Assembly (NCBI RefSeq): GCF_007004725.1
Contig: NZ_ML660161.1
Location: forward strand, 687,683-751,682
DNA length: 64,000 nucleotides
Reading direction: 5' to 3'
From: Aliikangiella coralliicola
GTDB lineage: Bacteria; Pseudomonadota; Gammaproteobacteria; Enterobacterales; Kangiellaceae
Part shown: piece by piece, positions 1 through 8,264 of the stretch
Layout: each line of letters starts with the position of its first letter
Position numbering within the stretch: position 1 is the stretch's first letter
The notes under the pieces: model-generated
What the model saw: only the letters and a program-made list of their open reading frames with translations
Databases searched by the model: none
What the model was told of the DNA's origin: nothing
Program-made: the position numbers and the translations under genes

Positions 1-2
1 AT

Positions 3-200
3 GAGCAACAGGGTGGAGCACTGCTTGCACTGAGATATTTGATTAAGTTGCACAATATTAAACAGTCGGACTTGAAGGAAATTGGTAGTCAGGGCGTTGT
101 CTCTGAAATCCTGAATGGTAAACGCTCTTTGACTTTACGTCATGTGCGCGAACTATCTAAAAGATTTAACGTGTCTCCAAATACATTTATTGATTCGTAG
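3..200 (+). CDS. HigA-type antitoxin, C-terminal part (5' end outside window)
   Basis: An open frame enters from the left edge and ends at TAG 198-200, giving 65 residues. It contains an XRE-type helix-turn-helix: motifs IKQSDLKEIGSQGVVSEIL, GKRSLT and the ending RFNVSPNTF are typical of the C-terminal half of HigA/YgjM antitoxins. HigA family members bind and neutralise the HigB mRNA interferase and repress their own operon. The toxin gene normally sits directly upstream and would lie outside the window, so the pair cannot be confirmed. A general XRE regulator remains possible. A strong hairpin follows at 216-237. Confidence 0.7.
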   Translation, partial: EQQGGALLALRYLIKLHNIKQSDLKEIGSQGVVSEILNGKRSLTLRHVRELSKRFNVSPNTFIDS

Positions 201-215
201 ATTATCGCTTTTCCA

Positions 216-237
216 CGGGGGATAGTTATATCCCCCG
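216..237 (+). terminator. Hairpin after the antitoxin gene
   Basis: Perfect 9-bp stem CGGGGGATA (216-224) / TATCCCCCG (229-237) with a GTTA loop, 15 bases after the antitoxin stop. No U-tract follows, so it is either a weak terminator or an mRNA 3'-end stabiliser. Confidence 0.5.
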
Positions 238-522
238 GGCTGACTCTCTATTTACCTTCTTCATGGCGTTTGAATTCTGTTGCTATTTTTGCCTGCTAAA
301 AAATTCGATTTACAATCGCCTAATGCTTATGAATTTTTGAGATATTTCAAAAATAAAATCTCAAATAATTAAGTACACTTGTACAAAAATTGCTTCTCTT
401 CGCATGTTGCGATTTTAATCGAAAATCTCGCTGATCAATCTTCCCAAAGAAAGTTTTCTTTGCATAATAAATTTACTGGTTGCTGTTTTTTTGACCAGTT
501 AACTTCAAATGGAAAATATACC

Positions 523-754
523 TAACCTGAGTTCGGGATAAGAAAAGCCAGAAAGTCTTTAAATTTTAAAGCATCATTAAAATACCGCTCAATATTGTTG
601 GTAGAACAATCTAAAAAATTCGGTCAGTGCGAGGAGCTGAGCGGATATCAAGGTGAGGTTGCGTGGTAATAGCGAGCTATTGGCAGCAAACTCAACGCTG
701 AGAGCCGATTAAATCCTTGTGCTGGATGGCTGTTCTTATCCCGAACTCAGGTTA
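523..754. mobile_element. MITE-like element with 22-bp perfect terminal inverted repeats
   Basis: Bases 523-544 and 733-754 are exact reverse complements; the core of the left end reads AACCTGAGTTCGGGATAAG. The 188 bp between them holds no convincing gene. Long perfect terminal repeats, short length and no coding capacity fit a non-autonomous IS derivative (MITE). A clear target-site duplication was not found, and the IS family was not recognised. The right end stops 8 bases before the AGGAGA ribosome binding site of the protease gene, so the element forms most of that gene's upstream region. A degenerate relative lies at 48391-48413. The remaining gap, 238-522, is AT-rich and I see nothing in it. 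Confidence 0.6.
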
Positions 755-772
755 CCTACACAGGAGATTATA

Positions 773-2956
773 ATGAAAACGACAGCACGTTATAGCAGTA
801 GGTTGTACCGCCAATTAAGCAGATGGGTTTCGTTAGCAATATTACTATTCGCTCACGTTTTAACCGTTAGTGCAGATGTAAAAGAAACGCCAATCAATTT
901 TCAACCAGCTGCATTCTCTCAATTATCAAACGCCAATCAGTTGATTGTTAAGTTTAAAAACAACGCAAACTCTGGGACATTCAGCCAGGCCCAAATCCTT
1001 AACAGGGTTCAAGCCATTAACCAGGAGCTGAGTATTTCTTTAGAATTAAAACGAACCATGGGATCTGGTGCGCAATTATTTACCTTAGACACAAGTTCAA
1101 TAAATAATATTAGTATGGATAATGTCATTACTCAGCTCTCGAAGCGTAGTGACATAGAATACGCCGTGCCCAACATCCGGCTGTACACGATGGCAACGCC
1201 AAATGACACCCGTTATAACGAACAGTGGCATTATTATGAGGCAACCGGTGGCATTAATATGCCACCTGCATGGGATATTAACGAGGGTAACGGAGTCATT
1301 GTGGCAGTTATTGATACTGGTTACCGCCCACACGTTGATCTGGTGGCCAATATCGTCGGCGGCTACGATTTTATTTCAGATAGCGGCACTGCAAGAGATG
1401 GTGATGGTAGAGATTCCGACGCCAGTGACGAAGGTGATTGGTTTGGGCTTTTTGAGTGCCCCGGAGCACTATTTTTCCAGATGGATAGTAGTTGGCATGG
1501 CACTCACGTAGCAGGAACAATCAGCGCAGTCACTAATAACAGTCTTGGTGTGGCAGGAATTGCGCCGAAAGCAAAAGTTTTGCCCGTGCGTGTTTTGGGC
1601 AAGTGTGGCGGGACACTGGATGATATTCAAGACGGAATGCTTTGGGCTGCAGGGCTCTCGGTACCAGGAATTCCCGCCAATCCCAATCCTGCACAGGTTA
1701 TCAATTTGAGTTTAGGTGGACAGTCTGCCTGTGATGCTTCAATGCAGGACGTGGTTAACCAGGTTGTTGCAGCAGGAACAACCGTGGTAGCAGCTGCGGG
1801 TAATAGTAGTGCTGATGCTTCGGGATTTACCCCCGCCAGCTGTAATAATGTGGTGACCATCGCGGCCACTAATCGAAGTGGCGGTCGTGCCAGCTATTCC
1901 AATTTCGGTAGTGTCGTAGAAGTGGCTGCTCCAGGCGGAGAAACAGCTTCCGGCGCTTCCAATGGCGTTTTATCAACACTCAATACTGGTACGCAAACAC
2001 CTGAAAATGATAACTATGAGTTTTACCAGGGAACCAGTATGGCATCGCCTCATGCCGCAGGTGTCGCGGCACTTTTATATAGTCATCAATCGACGATAAC
2101 ACCTGCCCAGGTTAATCAAACACTCATTGATACTGCGCGAAGCTTCCCCGCTAGTTGTAGCGGTTGCGGCGCAGGAATTATCGACGCGGCCGCAGCGCTT
2201 GCGTCATTAAATGGAACCAATCAGCCACCGAATGCTGCTTTCAGTTTTGCAGCCAACTTGCTCAGTGTCAGTTTTACAGATGGTAGTTCGGATTCTGACG
2301 GAAGTATCGTTAGCTGGAGTTGGGATTTTGGCGATACAAACAGCGCGTCAACCCAAAACCCGGTGCACAGCTATGCCAGTGCCGGTACTTATAGCGTCAC
2401 GTTAACCGTCACTGATAATGAAGGTGCGCAAGATTCAACCACGCAAAATGTGACGGTCAGTGATTCAAGCAACCAACCACCTCAAGCAGCGTTTACTTAC
2501 AGCGCTAATAACCTTGACATATCGTTTACTGATCAAAGTTCTGACGCCGATGGAAACATTGTTGGATGGAGCTGGGATTTTGGTGACAGTAACAACGCTT
2601 CTTCTCAAAACCCAAATCATTCCTATGCTACTGCCGGAACTTATACCGTGACGTTAACTGTTACCGACGATGATGGTGCTCAAAGTTCAACGAGCCAACA
2701 AGTGACTGTGACTGCGCCTCCAGCAAACATTAATTTGACGGTTTCAACGGTTTCTATCTGGATATTTACTCAGGTCAGTTTAAATTGGAATGGGGCGACT
2801 GGAACAAACATTGATATCTATGAAAATGGCTCTTTATATACCACGACGGCTAATGATGGAGCATGGTCCGAGTGGCGGATCGGAACTGTTAACTCTACGT
2901 TCAAAGTGTGCGAAGCAGGAACTTCAAACTGTTCTGATGATGTCCCAAGTAATTAG
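773..2956 (+). CDS. Secreted subtilisin-like serine protease with two PKD domains
   Basis: S8 family protease of 727 aa, predicted extracellular. ATG 773 is chosen because AGGAGA lies 5 bases upstream and a signal peptide starts there; an upstream GTG at 719 would begin inside the inverted repeat. Order: signal peptide about 1-34, I9-like propeptide about 50-135, catalytic domain about 150-478 with Asp181 (VIDTGY), His242 (HGTHVAGT) and Ser422 (GTSMASPHAAG), PKD domain 1 about 483-563, PKD domain 2 about 567-648, and a last 75 residues of Fn3-like appearance. PKD domains of secreted proteases commonly bind insoluble protein or polysaccharide. The gene is monocistronic, followed by a hairpin terminator. 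Likely role: breakdown of environmental protein (family knowledge). Confidence 0.93.
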   Translation: MKTTARYSSRLYRQLSRWVSLAILLFAHVLTVSADVKETPINFQPAAFSQLSNANQLIVKFKNNANSGTFSQAQILNRVQAINQELSISLELKRTMGSGAQLFTLDTSSINNISMDNVITQLSKRSDIEYAVPNIRLYTMATPNDTRYNEQWHYYEATGGINMPPAWDINEGNGVIVAVIDTGYRPHVDLVANIVGGYDFISDSGTARDGDGRDSDASDEGDWFGLFECPGALFFQMDSSWHGTHVAGTISAVTNNSLGVAGIAPKAKVLPVRVLGKCGGTLDDIQDGMLWAAGLSVPGIPANPNPAQVINLSLGGQSACDASMQDVVNQVVAAGTTVVAAAGNSSADASGFTPASCNNVVTIAATNRSGGRASYSNFGSVVEVAAPGGETASGASNGVLSTLNTGTQTPENDNYEFYQGTSMASPHAAGVAALLYSHQSTITPAQVNQTLIDTARSFPASCSGCGAGIIDAAAALASLNGTNQPPNAAFSFAANLLSVSFTDGSSDSDGSIVSWSWDFGDTNSASTQNPVHSYASAGTYSVTLTVTDNEGAQDSTTQNVTVSDSSNQPPQAAFTYSANNLDISFTDQSSDADGNIVGWSWDFGDSNNASSQNPNHSYATAGTYTVTLTVTDDDGAQSSTSQQVTVTAPPANINLTVSTVSIWIFTQVSLNWNGATGTNIDIYENGSLYTTTANDGAWSEWRIGTVNSTFKVCEAGTSNCSDDVPSN

Positions 2957-2995
2957 CCTACTTTAGGTTGCCTTAATTGACAGACGTTGTTCATT

Positions 2996-3028
2996 ATGAA
3001 GGAGTCAATTGACTCCTTCATCTTTTCT
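2996..3028 (+). terminator. Rho-independent terminator after the protease gene
   Basis: Long palindrome 2996-3021 (GAAGGAGTCAATTGACTCCTTC core) followed by CTTTTCT, 40 bases after the stop codon. Confidence 0.8.
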
Positions 3029-3229
3029 GTTCGAAGTTTTCATAAATCATACGCCCATATTTTAAGTTGTAAGATCATCTAAAGTTCTAAAATTATTTTG
3101 AATAGTTTTTTACGACTGGCAGTAGTTTGAAGGATTTTGTTTTTGACAATACAATGAAGTGAAAAATAGGATGTTTCGAAAATAAACTATTCTTATGCCA
3201 CATGAATTTTCTATTTTGAGGGCTAAACT

Positions 3230-3670
3230 ATGATACTTTCACCTATTGAACCCGACGACTTTAAAATTTGGCAAGATATGCGCAAAGCGTTATATCAAAG
3301 TTGTGATGAAGATTTTCTTGAAGATGAACTCATTAAAATTAACCAGCGTTCAGACTGGTTTTGTTATCTGATCAAAGACGTCTATGGAGAAATGATTGGA
3401 ATGGTCGAGTTATCTTCTCGAAATGTTGTTGATGGATGTTTAAGTAGCCCTGTTGCCTACCTTGAAGGTTTGTACTTACTGCCAGAATATCGAGCGAAAG
3501 GAATCGGTCGACAAGTGATTCAGCTTGTTCTTCAGTGGAGTAAATCAAATGGTTTTTCAGAGTTAGCCACTGATACCGAATTAACCAACACCAAGGCTCA
3601 AAAGTTTTATAGCATGCTTGGCTTTGAGGAAGTTGATAGGGTTGTTGAATATCGAATTCAAGTTAAATAA
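3230..3670 (+). CDS. GNAT acetyltransferase, aminoglycoside 6'-N-acetyltransferase-like
   Basis: 146 aa, one GNAT domain. Seen: EGLYLLPEYRAKGIGRQVI (acetyl-CoA binding motif A, R/Q-x-x-G-x-G/A type), then ATDTELTNTKAQKFYSMLGFEE. The combination SSPVAYLEG...LPEYR...TDTELTN...LGFEE resembles the AAC(6')-I family, which acetylates the 6'-amino group of aminoglycosides. As a lone chromosomal gene it could act on another small amine; resistance cannot be claimed from sequence. ATG 3230 follows a weak GAGGG site. Nothing notable lies between the upstream terminator and this gene. Confidence 0.75.
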   Translation: MILSPIEPDDFKIWQDMRKALYQSCDEDFLEDELIKINQRSDWFCYLIKDVYGEMIGMVELSSRNVVDGCLSSPVAYLEGLYLLPEYRAKGIGRQVIQLVLQWSKSNGFSELATDTELTNTKAQKFYSMLGFEEVDRVVEYRIQVK

Positions 3671-3962
3671 TGTTAAACGTAACCTGATCAACTTTGCATA
3701 AAGTTGGACTTTTAAAAATATTCAGGGCGTGTTAATCCAAATAATTTCAACGAGCCTTAATTACCTATTATCTCCTATTCCAATTTGAAATATTACTGTA
3801 AAAAAATCGACATATTGTCGAAACAAATCTCAACTATCCTGCTCTTCGTTCACAAATAAATCATCGAACTTCCACAATTAAAATTATTACAAAGCTCAAT
3901 TGCGGAGTCCTTGTTCGGTTGTTCGATTTCCTAACTTTAATCATTCACATTGGAGTGAACCC

Positions 3963-5540
3963 ATGAAATTTACTAGAACCGTTATGTCTGGTCTTGTGAC
4001 ATTTGCTGTTGCATCCGGTTCATACGCGAGTGTTTTGCCTGACTATCAACAGCAGAGTAATTGGTATGTTGATTCGCAAAATATTATTAACCAAAAACAG
4101 CAGCAACAACCATCCAACCGTGCTAAGAATGTCATCTTGTTTGTCGGGGACGGAATGGGGATTTCAACTTTAACTGCCTCACGAATATTAGAAGGCCAAT
4201 TAGCCGGAAATTCAGGTGAAGAAAATTTATTAAGTTTTGAAAAATTCCCCTACACAGCACTGGTAAAAACATACAATGTTGATGCCCAAACGCCTGATTC
4301 TGCAGGAACTATGACAGCGATGATGTCTGGTATTAAAACCGATGTTGGTGTTATCGGTGTCGATGAAGATGTGGTGCGTCGTGACTGTTCCACATCTGCC
4401 GGAAACGAAGTTGTGACTGCGCTTGAGCTGGCCGAAATTAAAGGGCTGTCCACAGGCATCATATCAACTGCTCGCCTTACTCATGCGACGCCGGCTGCTA
4501 CTTACGCCAAGAGCGTTGAGCGTGGTTGGGAAGACAATGACGACATGCAAGATGTGACAGGAGGTTGTAAAGATATTGCCGATCAGTTTGTTAATTTTGA
4601 AGCCAATCTGGAAGCGCGTTTTGTTGGTATCGATGTCGACGGAATAGAAGTTGCTATGGGTGGCGGACGCCGTAATTTCTTACCTAAAGATCCCGCTTTT
4701 AACTCAGCCGATGCGGTCAGTAGTACCGAAGGTGACAGAACGGATGAGAGAGACCTGACTGCTGAGTGGCAAGAAAAATATGAAAATGGCGTTTATATCA
4801 TTGATCAAACGGGCTTTGATGCAATCGACCCGGAAACCACAGAAAGAGTTTTCGGCTTGTTTAATGAGTCTCACATGCAATACGAAGCGGATCGTGCCAA
4901 CGACGTTGCTGGTGAGCCTTCTCTTAGCGAAATGACTGAAAAAGCGGTTAAGCTTCTCGATAACAATGAAAAAGGTTTTTTCTTGATGGTTGAGAGCGGT
5001 CGTATTGACCATGGACACCATGCTGGTAGTGCGTCAACTGCGCTAACCGATACGATTGAATTTGCCAAAGCGGTTCAGACTGCAGTTGATAACACCAACC
5101 CAGAAGAAACACTCATTATCGTCACTGCGGATCACAGCCACGTAATGACGATCGGTGGTTATCCAAAACGCGGCAACCCTATTTTGGGTAAAGTAGTTGC
5201 GGTTGGGAAAACAGAGCCGTCATTAGCTGATGATGGACTGCCCTACACGACTTTGGGTTACACCAATGGCCGTGGTTTTCGAGACCTTGGTGCAGAGACC
5301 AATGGTGATGCTAGCTACAGTGAAGATCCTGTTGCAGGTCGAGTTGATTTGACCGGTGTTGATACTCAGCAACCTGGATTTCACCAGGAAACAACAGTTC
5401 CAAAAGGATCTGAAACTCATGCCGGTGAAGATATTACCATTCACGCGATTGGTCCCGGGGCGCACCGTGTTCAAGGTGTCGTTGAGCAAAGTGTTGTTTT
5501 CCACGTAATTAACCGAGCTCTCGGGCTAATTGCAGAGTAA
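3963..5540 (+). CDS. phoA: Alkaline phosphatase, exported (PhoA family), copy 1
   Basis: 525 aa, hydrolyses phosphate monoesters in the periplasm or outside the cell. ATG 3963 is preferred because GGAG lies 9 bases upstream and a typical Sec signal peptide (to about residue 23, GSYA/SV) starts there. Active-site elements of the PhoA family are visible in order: NVILFVGDGMG (metal Asp), PDSAGTMTA (nucleophile Ser113), GRIDHGHHAG (metal ligands), TADHSH (Asp-His) and ETHAGEDI (metal His near the C-terminus). The second copy starts 14 bases after the stop, so the two are probably co-transcribed. Much of the catalytic core is identical to copy 2, which indicates tandem duplication. No convincing Pho box was found upstream (3671-3962). 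Confidence 0.93.
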   Translation: MKFTRTVMSGLVTFAVASGSYASVLPDYQQQSNWYVDSQNIINQKQQQQPSNRAKNVILFVGDGMGISTLTASRILEGQLAGNSGEENLLSFEKFPYTALVKTYNVDAQTPDSAGTMTAMMSGIKTDVGVIGVDEDVVRRDCSTSAGNEVVTALELAEIKGLSTGIISTARLTHATPAATYAKSVERGWEDNDDMQDVTGGCKDIADQFVNFEANLEARFVGIDVDGIEVAMGGGRRNFLPKDPAFNSADAVSSTEGDRTDERDLTAEWQEKYENGVYIIDQTGFDAIDPETTERVFGLFNESHMQYEADRANDVAGEPSLSEMTEKAVKLLDNNEKGFFLMVESGRIDHGHHAGSASTALTDTIEFAKAVQTAVDNTNPEETLIIVTADHSHVMTIGGYPKRGNPILGKVVAVGKTEPSLADDGLPYTTLGYTNGRGFRDLGAETNGDASYSEDPVAGRVDLTGVDTQQPGFHQETTVPKGSETHAGEDITIHAIGPGAHRVQGVVEQSVVFHVINRALGLIAE

Positions 5541-5554
5541 AGAGGAATTTAAAA

Positions 5555-7372
5555 ATGAATAAGTTAATGACTTCAGTAGTTGCTGTATCTGCTGCGCTAA
5601 GCCTGGGTGGTTGTGTTGATGATGGTGACGATGGCACTAATGGTGTAAACGGTTTGAATAGTTTGGTGTCACAAACTGTACTAGCGATCGGCGATGCTGA
5701 TTGCCGGAACGGAGGCCTTAAAATTGATTCTGGCCTTGATGATAACAACAATAATCAACTGGATGCGACCGAAATTGATGACACGAATCTGGTTTGTAAT
5801 CCGCCGATTACCCAATTGTCTCAACAGGAAGTATTAAATAATACCAACAATTCCTGGTATATCGATTCTGCGCAAAAAGTTGAGTTGGCTGAAGAAAGTT
5901 TACAGGAAGTGATTAAACAGCGTGGTGGGGCGAAAAACATTATTTTATTTGTCGGCGACGGAATGGGTGCGTCAACGGTTACTGCTGCGAGAATTCTGGA
6001 TGGTCAGAATAAAGGCATGCAGGGCGAAGAAAATAATTTGAGTTTTGACGCTTTTCCATTTTCAGGTTTAGCTAAAACTTATAACGTCGATGCACAAACG
6101 CCTGACTCTGCAGGTACTATGACGGCGATGATGTCTGGCATTAAAACTGATGTTGGTGTGGTTGGTTTGAATGAAGCAGTGGTTAGAGGCGATTGTGGCA
6201 GTGCTTCAGGAATTGAACTGGCGACTGCTTTAGAATTGGCTGAAATTGCAGGCAAGTCTACCGGAATAATTTCAACAGCGCGGATCACGCACGCGACTCC
6301 CGCTGCAACTTACGCGAAATCTGCGCACCGAAACTGGGAAGATGTTTCCGACATGAAAGACGTGACCGGTGGTTGTAAAGATATTGCCGACCAATTGGTT
6401 AATTTTGAAGACAATCTCGAAGCGCGCTACGCCGGTTTGGATGTCGACGGAATTGAAGTGGTGATGGGAGGAGGGCGTCGTCATTTCCTTCCTAATGATC
6501 CCGCAGCTAATAGCCCGGATGCAGTCAGTGCCATTGAAGGAGATCGCACTGACAATCGTAACTTGATTACCGAATGGGAAGCAAAATACGCAAACGGTGT
6601 ATACGTTTACGACCAGAACGGTTTTGACGCCATCGACCCAGAATCTACAGAACGTGTTTTCGGTTTGTTCAACGAATCTCACATGCAGTATGAAGCAGAC
6701 AGAGCGAATGATGTGGCAGGTGAACCTTCACTGACTGAAATGACCGAAAAAGCGATTCAGGTACTTGATAATAATCAAGAAGGTTTCTTCCTGATGGTGG
6801 AGTCGGGGCGTATCGACCATGGCCATCATGCAGGTAGTGCATACAATGCATTAACTGACACCATTGAGTTCTCAGAAGCGGTTCAAAAAGCACTAGAGAT
6901 GACCAATCCTGAAGAAACACTAATTATTGTAACTGCTGACCACAGTCACGTATTTACCATCGCAGGTTATCCTAAACGTGGCAATCCAATTCTCGGGAAA
7001 GTCGTTGCTGTTGGAAAGTCTGCGCCGGACTACTCGCTAGCTTCTGATGGTATGCCTTATACCACGGTTGGTTATACCAACGGTCCAGGGTTTCGAGATT
7101 TAGGTTTGGAAACTGATGCAGACGTATCTTATGGGACTTCAGTGACGGGCCGAGTTGACCTGACTAATGTGGATACCACGGCACCTGGTTTTCACCAGGA
7201 AGCATTGGTGCCATTTAAATGGGGTGAAACTCATGCGGGGGAGGACGTTGGTATTTATGCTTCTGGTCCCGGAGCGCACCTGGTTTCCGGCACCAATGAG
7301 CAAAGTCTGATCTTTCATGTGATGGACTTTGCCGGTGACCTGGTTGCTAAGGCGAATGTGGTTCTAAAATAA
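5555..7372 (+). CDS. phoA: Alkaline phosphatase, lipoprotein form (PhoA family), copy 2
   Basis: 605 aa. The N-terminus has a lipobox (SLGGC, Cys20), an acidic collagen-like stretch GDDGTNGVNGLNS and a small cysteine-containing module (ADCRNGGLKIDSGLDDN...DDTNLVCN, about 48-91) of a kind often found after lipoprotein signals in marine bacteria (DUF7151-like, by memory). The alkaline phosphatase domain then starts near residue 125: IILFVGDGMGAS, PDSAGTMTAMMSG, GRIDHGHHAG, TADHSH, ETHAGEDV. All catalytic and metal motifs are intact. It is probably anchored in the outer membrane, whereas copy 1 is soluble. A GAGG site lies 8 bases before ATG 5555. Confidence 0.92.
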   Translation: MNKLMTSVVAVSAALSLGGCVDDGDDGTNGVNGLNSLVSQTVLAIGDADCRNGGLKIDSGLDDNNNNQLDATEIDDTNLVCNPPITQLSQQEVLNNTNNSWYIDSAQKVELAEESLQEVIKQRGGAKNIILFVGDGMGASTVTAARILDGQNKGMQGEENNLSFDAFPFSGLAKTYNVDAQTPDSAGTMTAMMSGIKTDVGVVGLNEAVVRGDCGSASGIELATALELAEIAGKSTGIISTARITHATPAATYAKSAHRNWEDVSDMKDVTGGCKDIADQLVNFEDNLEARYAGLDVDGIEVVMGGGRRHFLPNDPAANSPDAVSAIEGDRTDNRNLITEWEAKYANGVYVYDQNGFDAIDPESTERVFGLFNESHMQYEADRANDVAGEPSLTEMTEKAIQVLDNNQEGFFLMVESGRIDHGHHAGSAYNALTDTIEFSEAVQKALEMTNPEETLIIVTADHSHVFTIAGYPKRGNPILGKVVAVGKSAPDYSLASDGMPYTTVGYTNGPGFRDLGLETDADVSYGTSVTGRVDLTNVDTTAPGFHQEALVPFKWGETHAGEDVGIYASGPGAHLVSGTNEQSLIFHVMDFAGDLVAKANVVLK

Positions 7373-7414
7373 ATAGGGAAAAATAAACAGGGATGTTTTC
7401 CTAATGTTAAAAAA

Positions 7415-7432
7415 CTGTCATTAAACGAATGT
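7415..7432 (+). promoter_or_regulatory. Possible half-conserved Pho box
   Basis: CTGTCAT-TAAA-CGAATGT: the first 7-mer matches the PhoB half-site exactly with the normal 4-base spacer, but the second 7-mer is degenerate. It lies between the phosphatase pair and the next exported protein. Suggestive only. Confidence 0.25.
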
Positions 7433-7525
7433 AGACTAGCAAAACTAAACATTCATAACCCTAAATATTGTAAGGTTATGGCGTTTAGATTAACTAAGTT
7501 ATATTCGTTTTTTTGGGAGTACGGA

Positions 7526-8248
7526 GTGAAAAAAATTATCTTGTCTATCCTGTCATTATGGCCAACTTTCACAATCGCTAATGAATGCAGCCATTCTGCT
7601 AATATTGTGGGTGTTAACTATGTCGTTAGCAAAAAAAATGCGTTAAGCGGTGAAGTCATTTCTCAGGAGGCACTCAATTTCTGGCGTCTAAATGATCAAG
7701 TGGCTTATGAATATGCCGAAAGACAAGTGACCGAAATATGGAATCTGGTGTCCAACGGACAAATGCGACCAGTACGTTATTTTGATGAGTATCAACACGG
7801 TATTGAGTATCAACCGATGGAAATGAATAGTGATCGTGACTGGAGTGCGAAAAATAATATTGTCAGTAATTCTTTTCGTGATAAGTTAGTTAAGGGGCGA
7901 GCATTCGGTTTTGGTTGTGACAAAGTCGTGCGTTATAAACAGGACAAAGTTAAGCAAACAGAAACTGAATCAAAGAAGGCAAAGTATCAGGCAGCACTAG
8001 AATGGCTGAGTAGTTATCAACTTCCTAAAAAAATCAAAACTTCTGCTAATAATATTGTTGTTACCTGGGAAGCTAAAAAAATCATTACAGATTCAACTTT
8101 GATTAAAAAAGCGTTTACATTGAGGGAGAAATATCAAACGATTGACTATGCCGATGTTGGTGATAGCGAGTCTGACCCAATGGTGAGCAAAATGCTCAAT
8201 CATAAATTTATGAAAGCTCATTCTTCTCACGCCGGGCATCATCATTAG
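7526..8248 (+). CDS. Exported protein of unknown function downstream of the phosphatases
   Basis: 240 aa from GTG 7526, which has GGGAG 6 bases upstream and begins a clear signal peptide (MKKIILSILSLWPTFTIA, then NEC). An upstream ATG at 7478 (256 aa) has a weaker site and would bury the signal. I do not recognise the family. The mature part is hydrophilic, mixed alpha/beta in appearance, with two cysteines, a lysine-rich middle and a histidine-rich end (HSSHAGHHH) that could bind metal. It follows the alkaline phosphatases on the same strand, 153 bases after copy 2, with a possible Pho half-box between, so a link to phosphate scavenging is an inference. Confidence 0.6.
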   Translation: MKKIILSILSLWPTFTIANECSHSANIVGVNYVVSKKNALSGEVISQEALNFWRLNDQVAYEYAERQVTEIWNLVSNGQMRPVRYFDEYQHGIEYQPMEMNSDRDWSAKNNIVSNSFRDKLVKGRAFGFGCDKVVRYKQDKVKQTETESKKAKYQAALEWLSSYQLPKKIKTSANNIVVTWEAKKIITDSTLIKKAFTLREKYQTIDYADVGDSESDPMVSKMLNHKFMKAHSSHAGHHH

Positions 8249-8264
8249 TTGTATGGCTTTACTT

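Noticed and set aside
719..772. Upstream GTG start for the protease
   Set aside because: It starts inside the inverted-repeat element and places 18 residues before a clear signal peptide; ATG 773 has a good ribosome site.
1097..1869. Open frames opposite and out of frame inside the protease gene
   Set aside because: They have no ribosome sites, no family signals, and the host gene has intact catalytic motifs; they are by-products of codon use.
3797..3815. Pho box upstream of the first alkaline phosphatase (CTGTAAA...)
   Set aside because: Only half of one 7-mer resembles the consensus; the second does not match.
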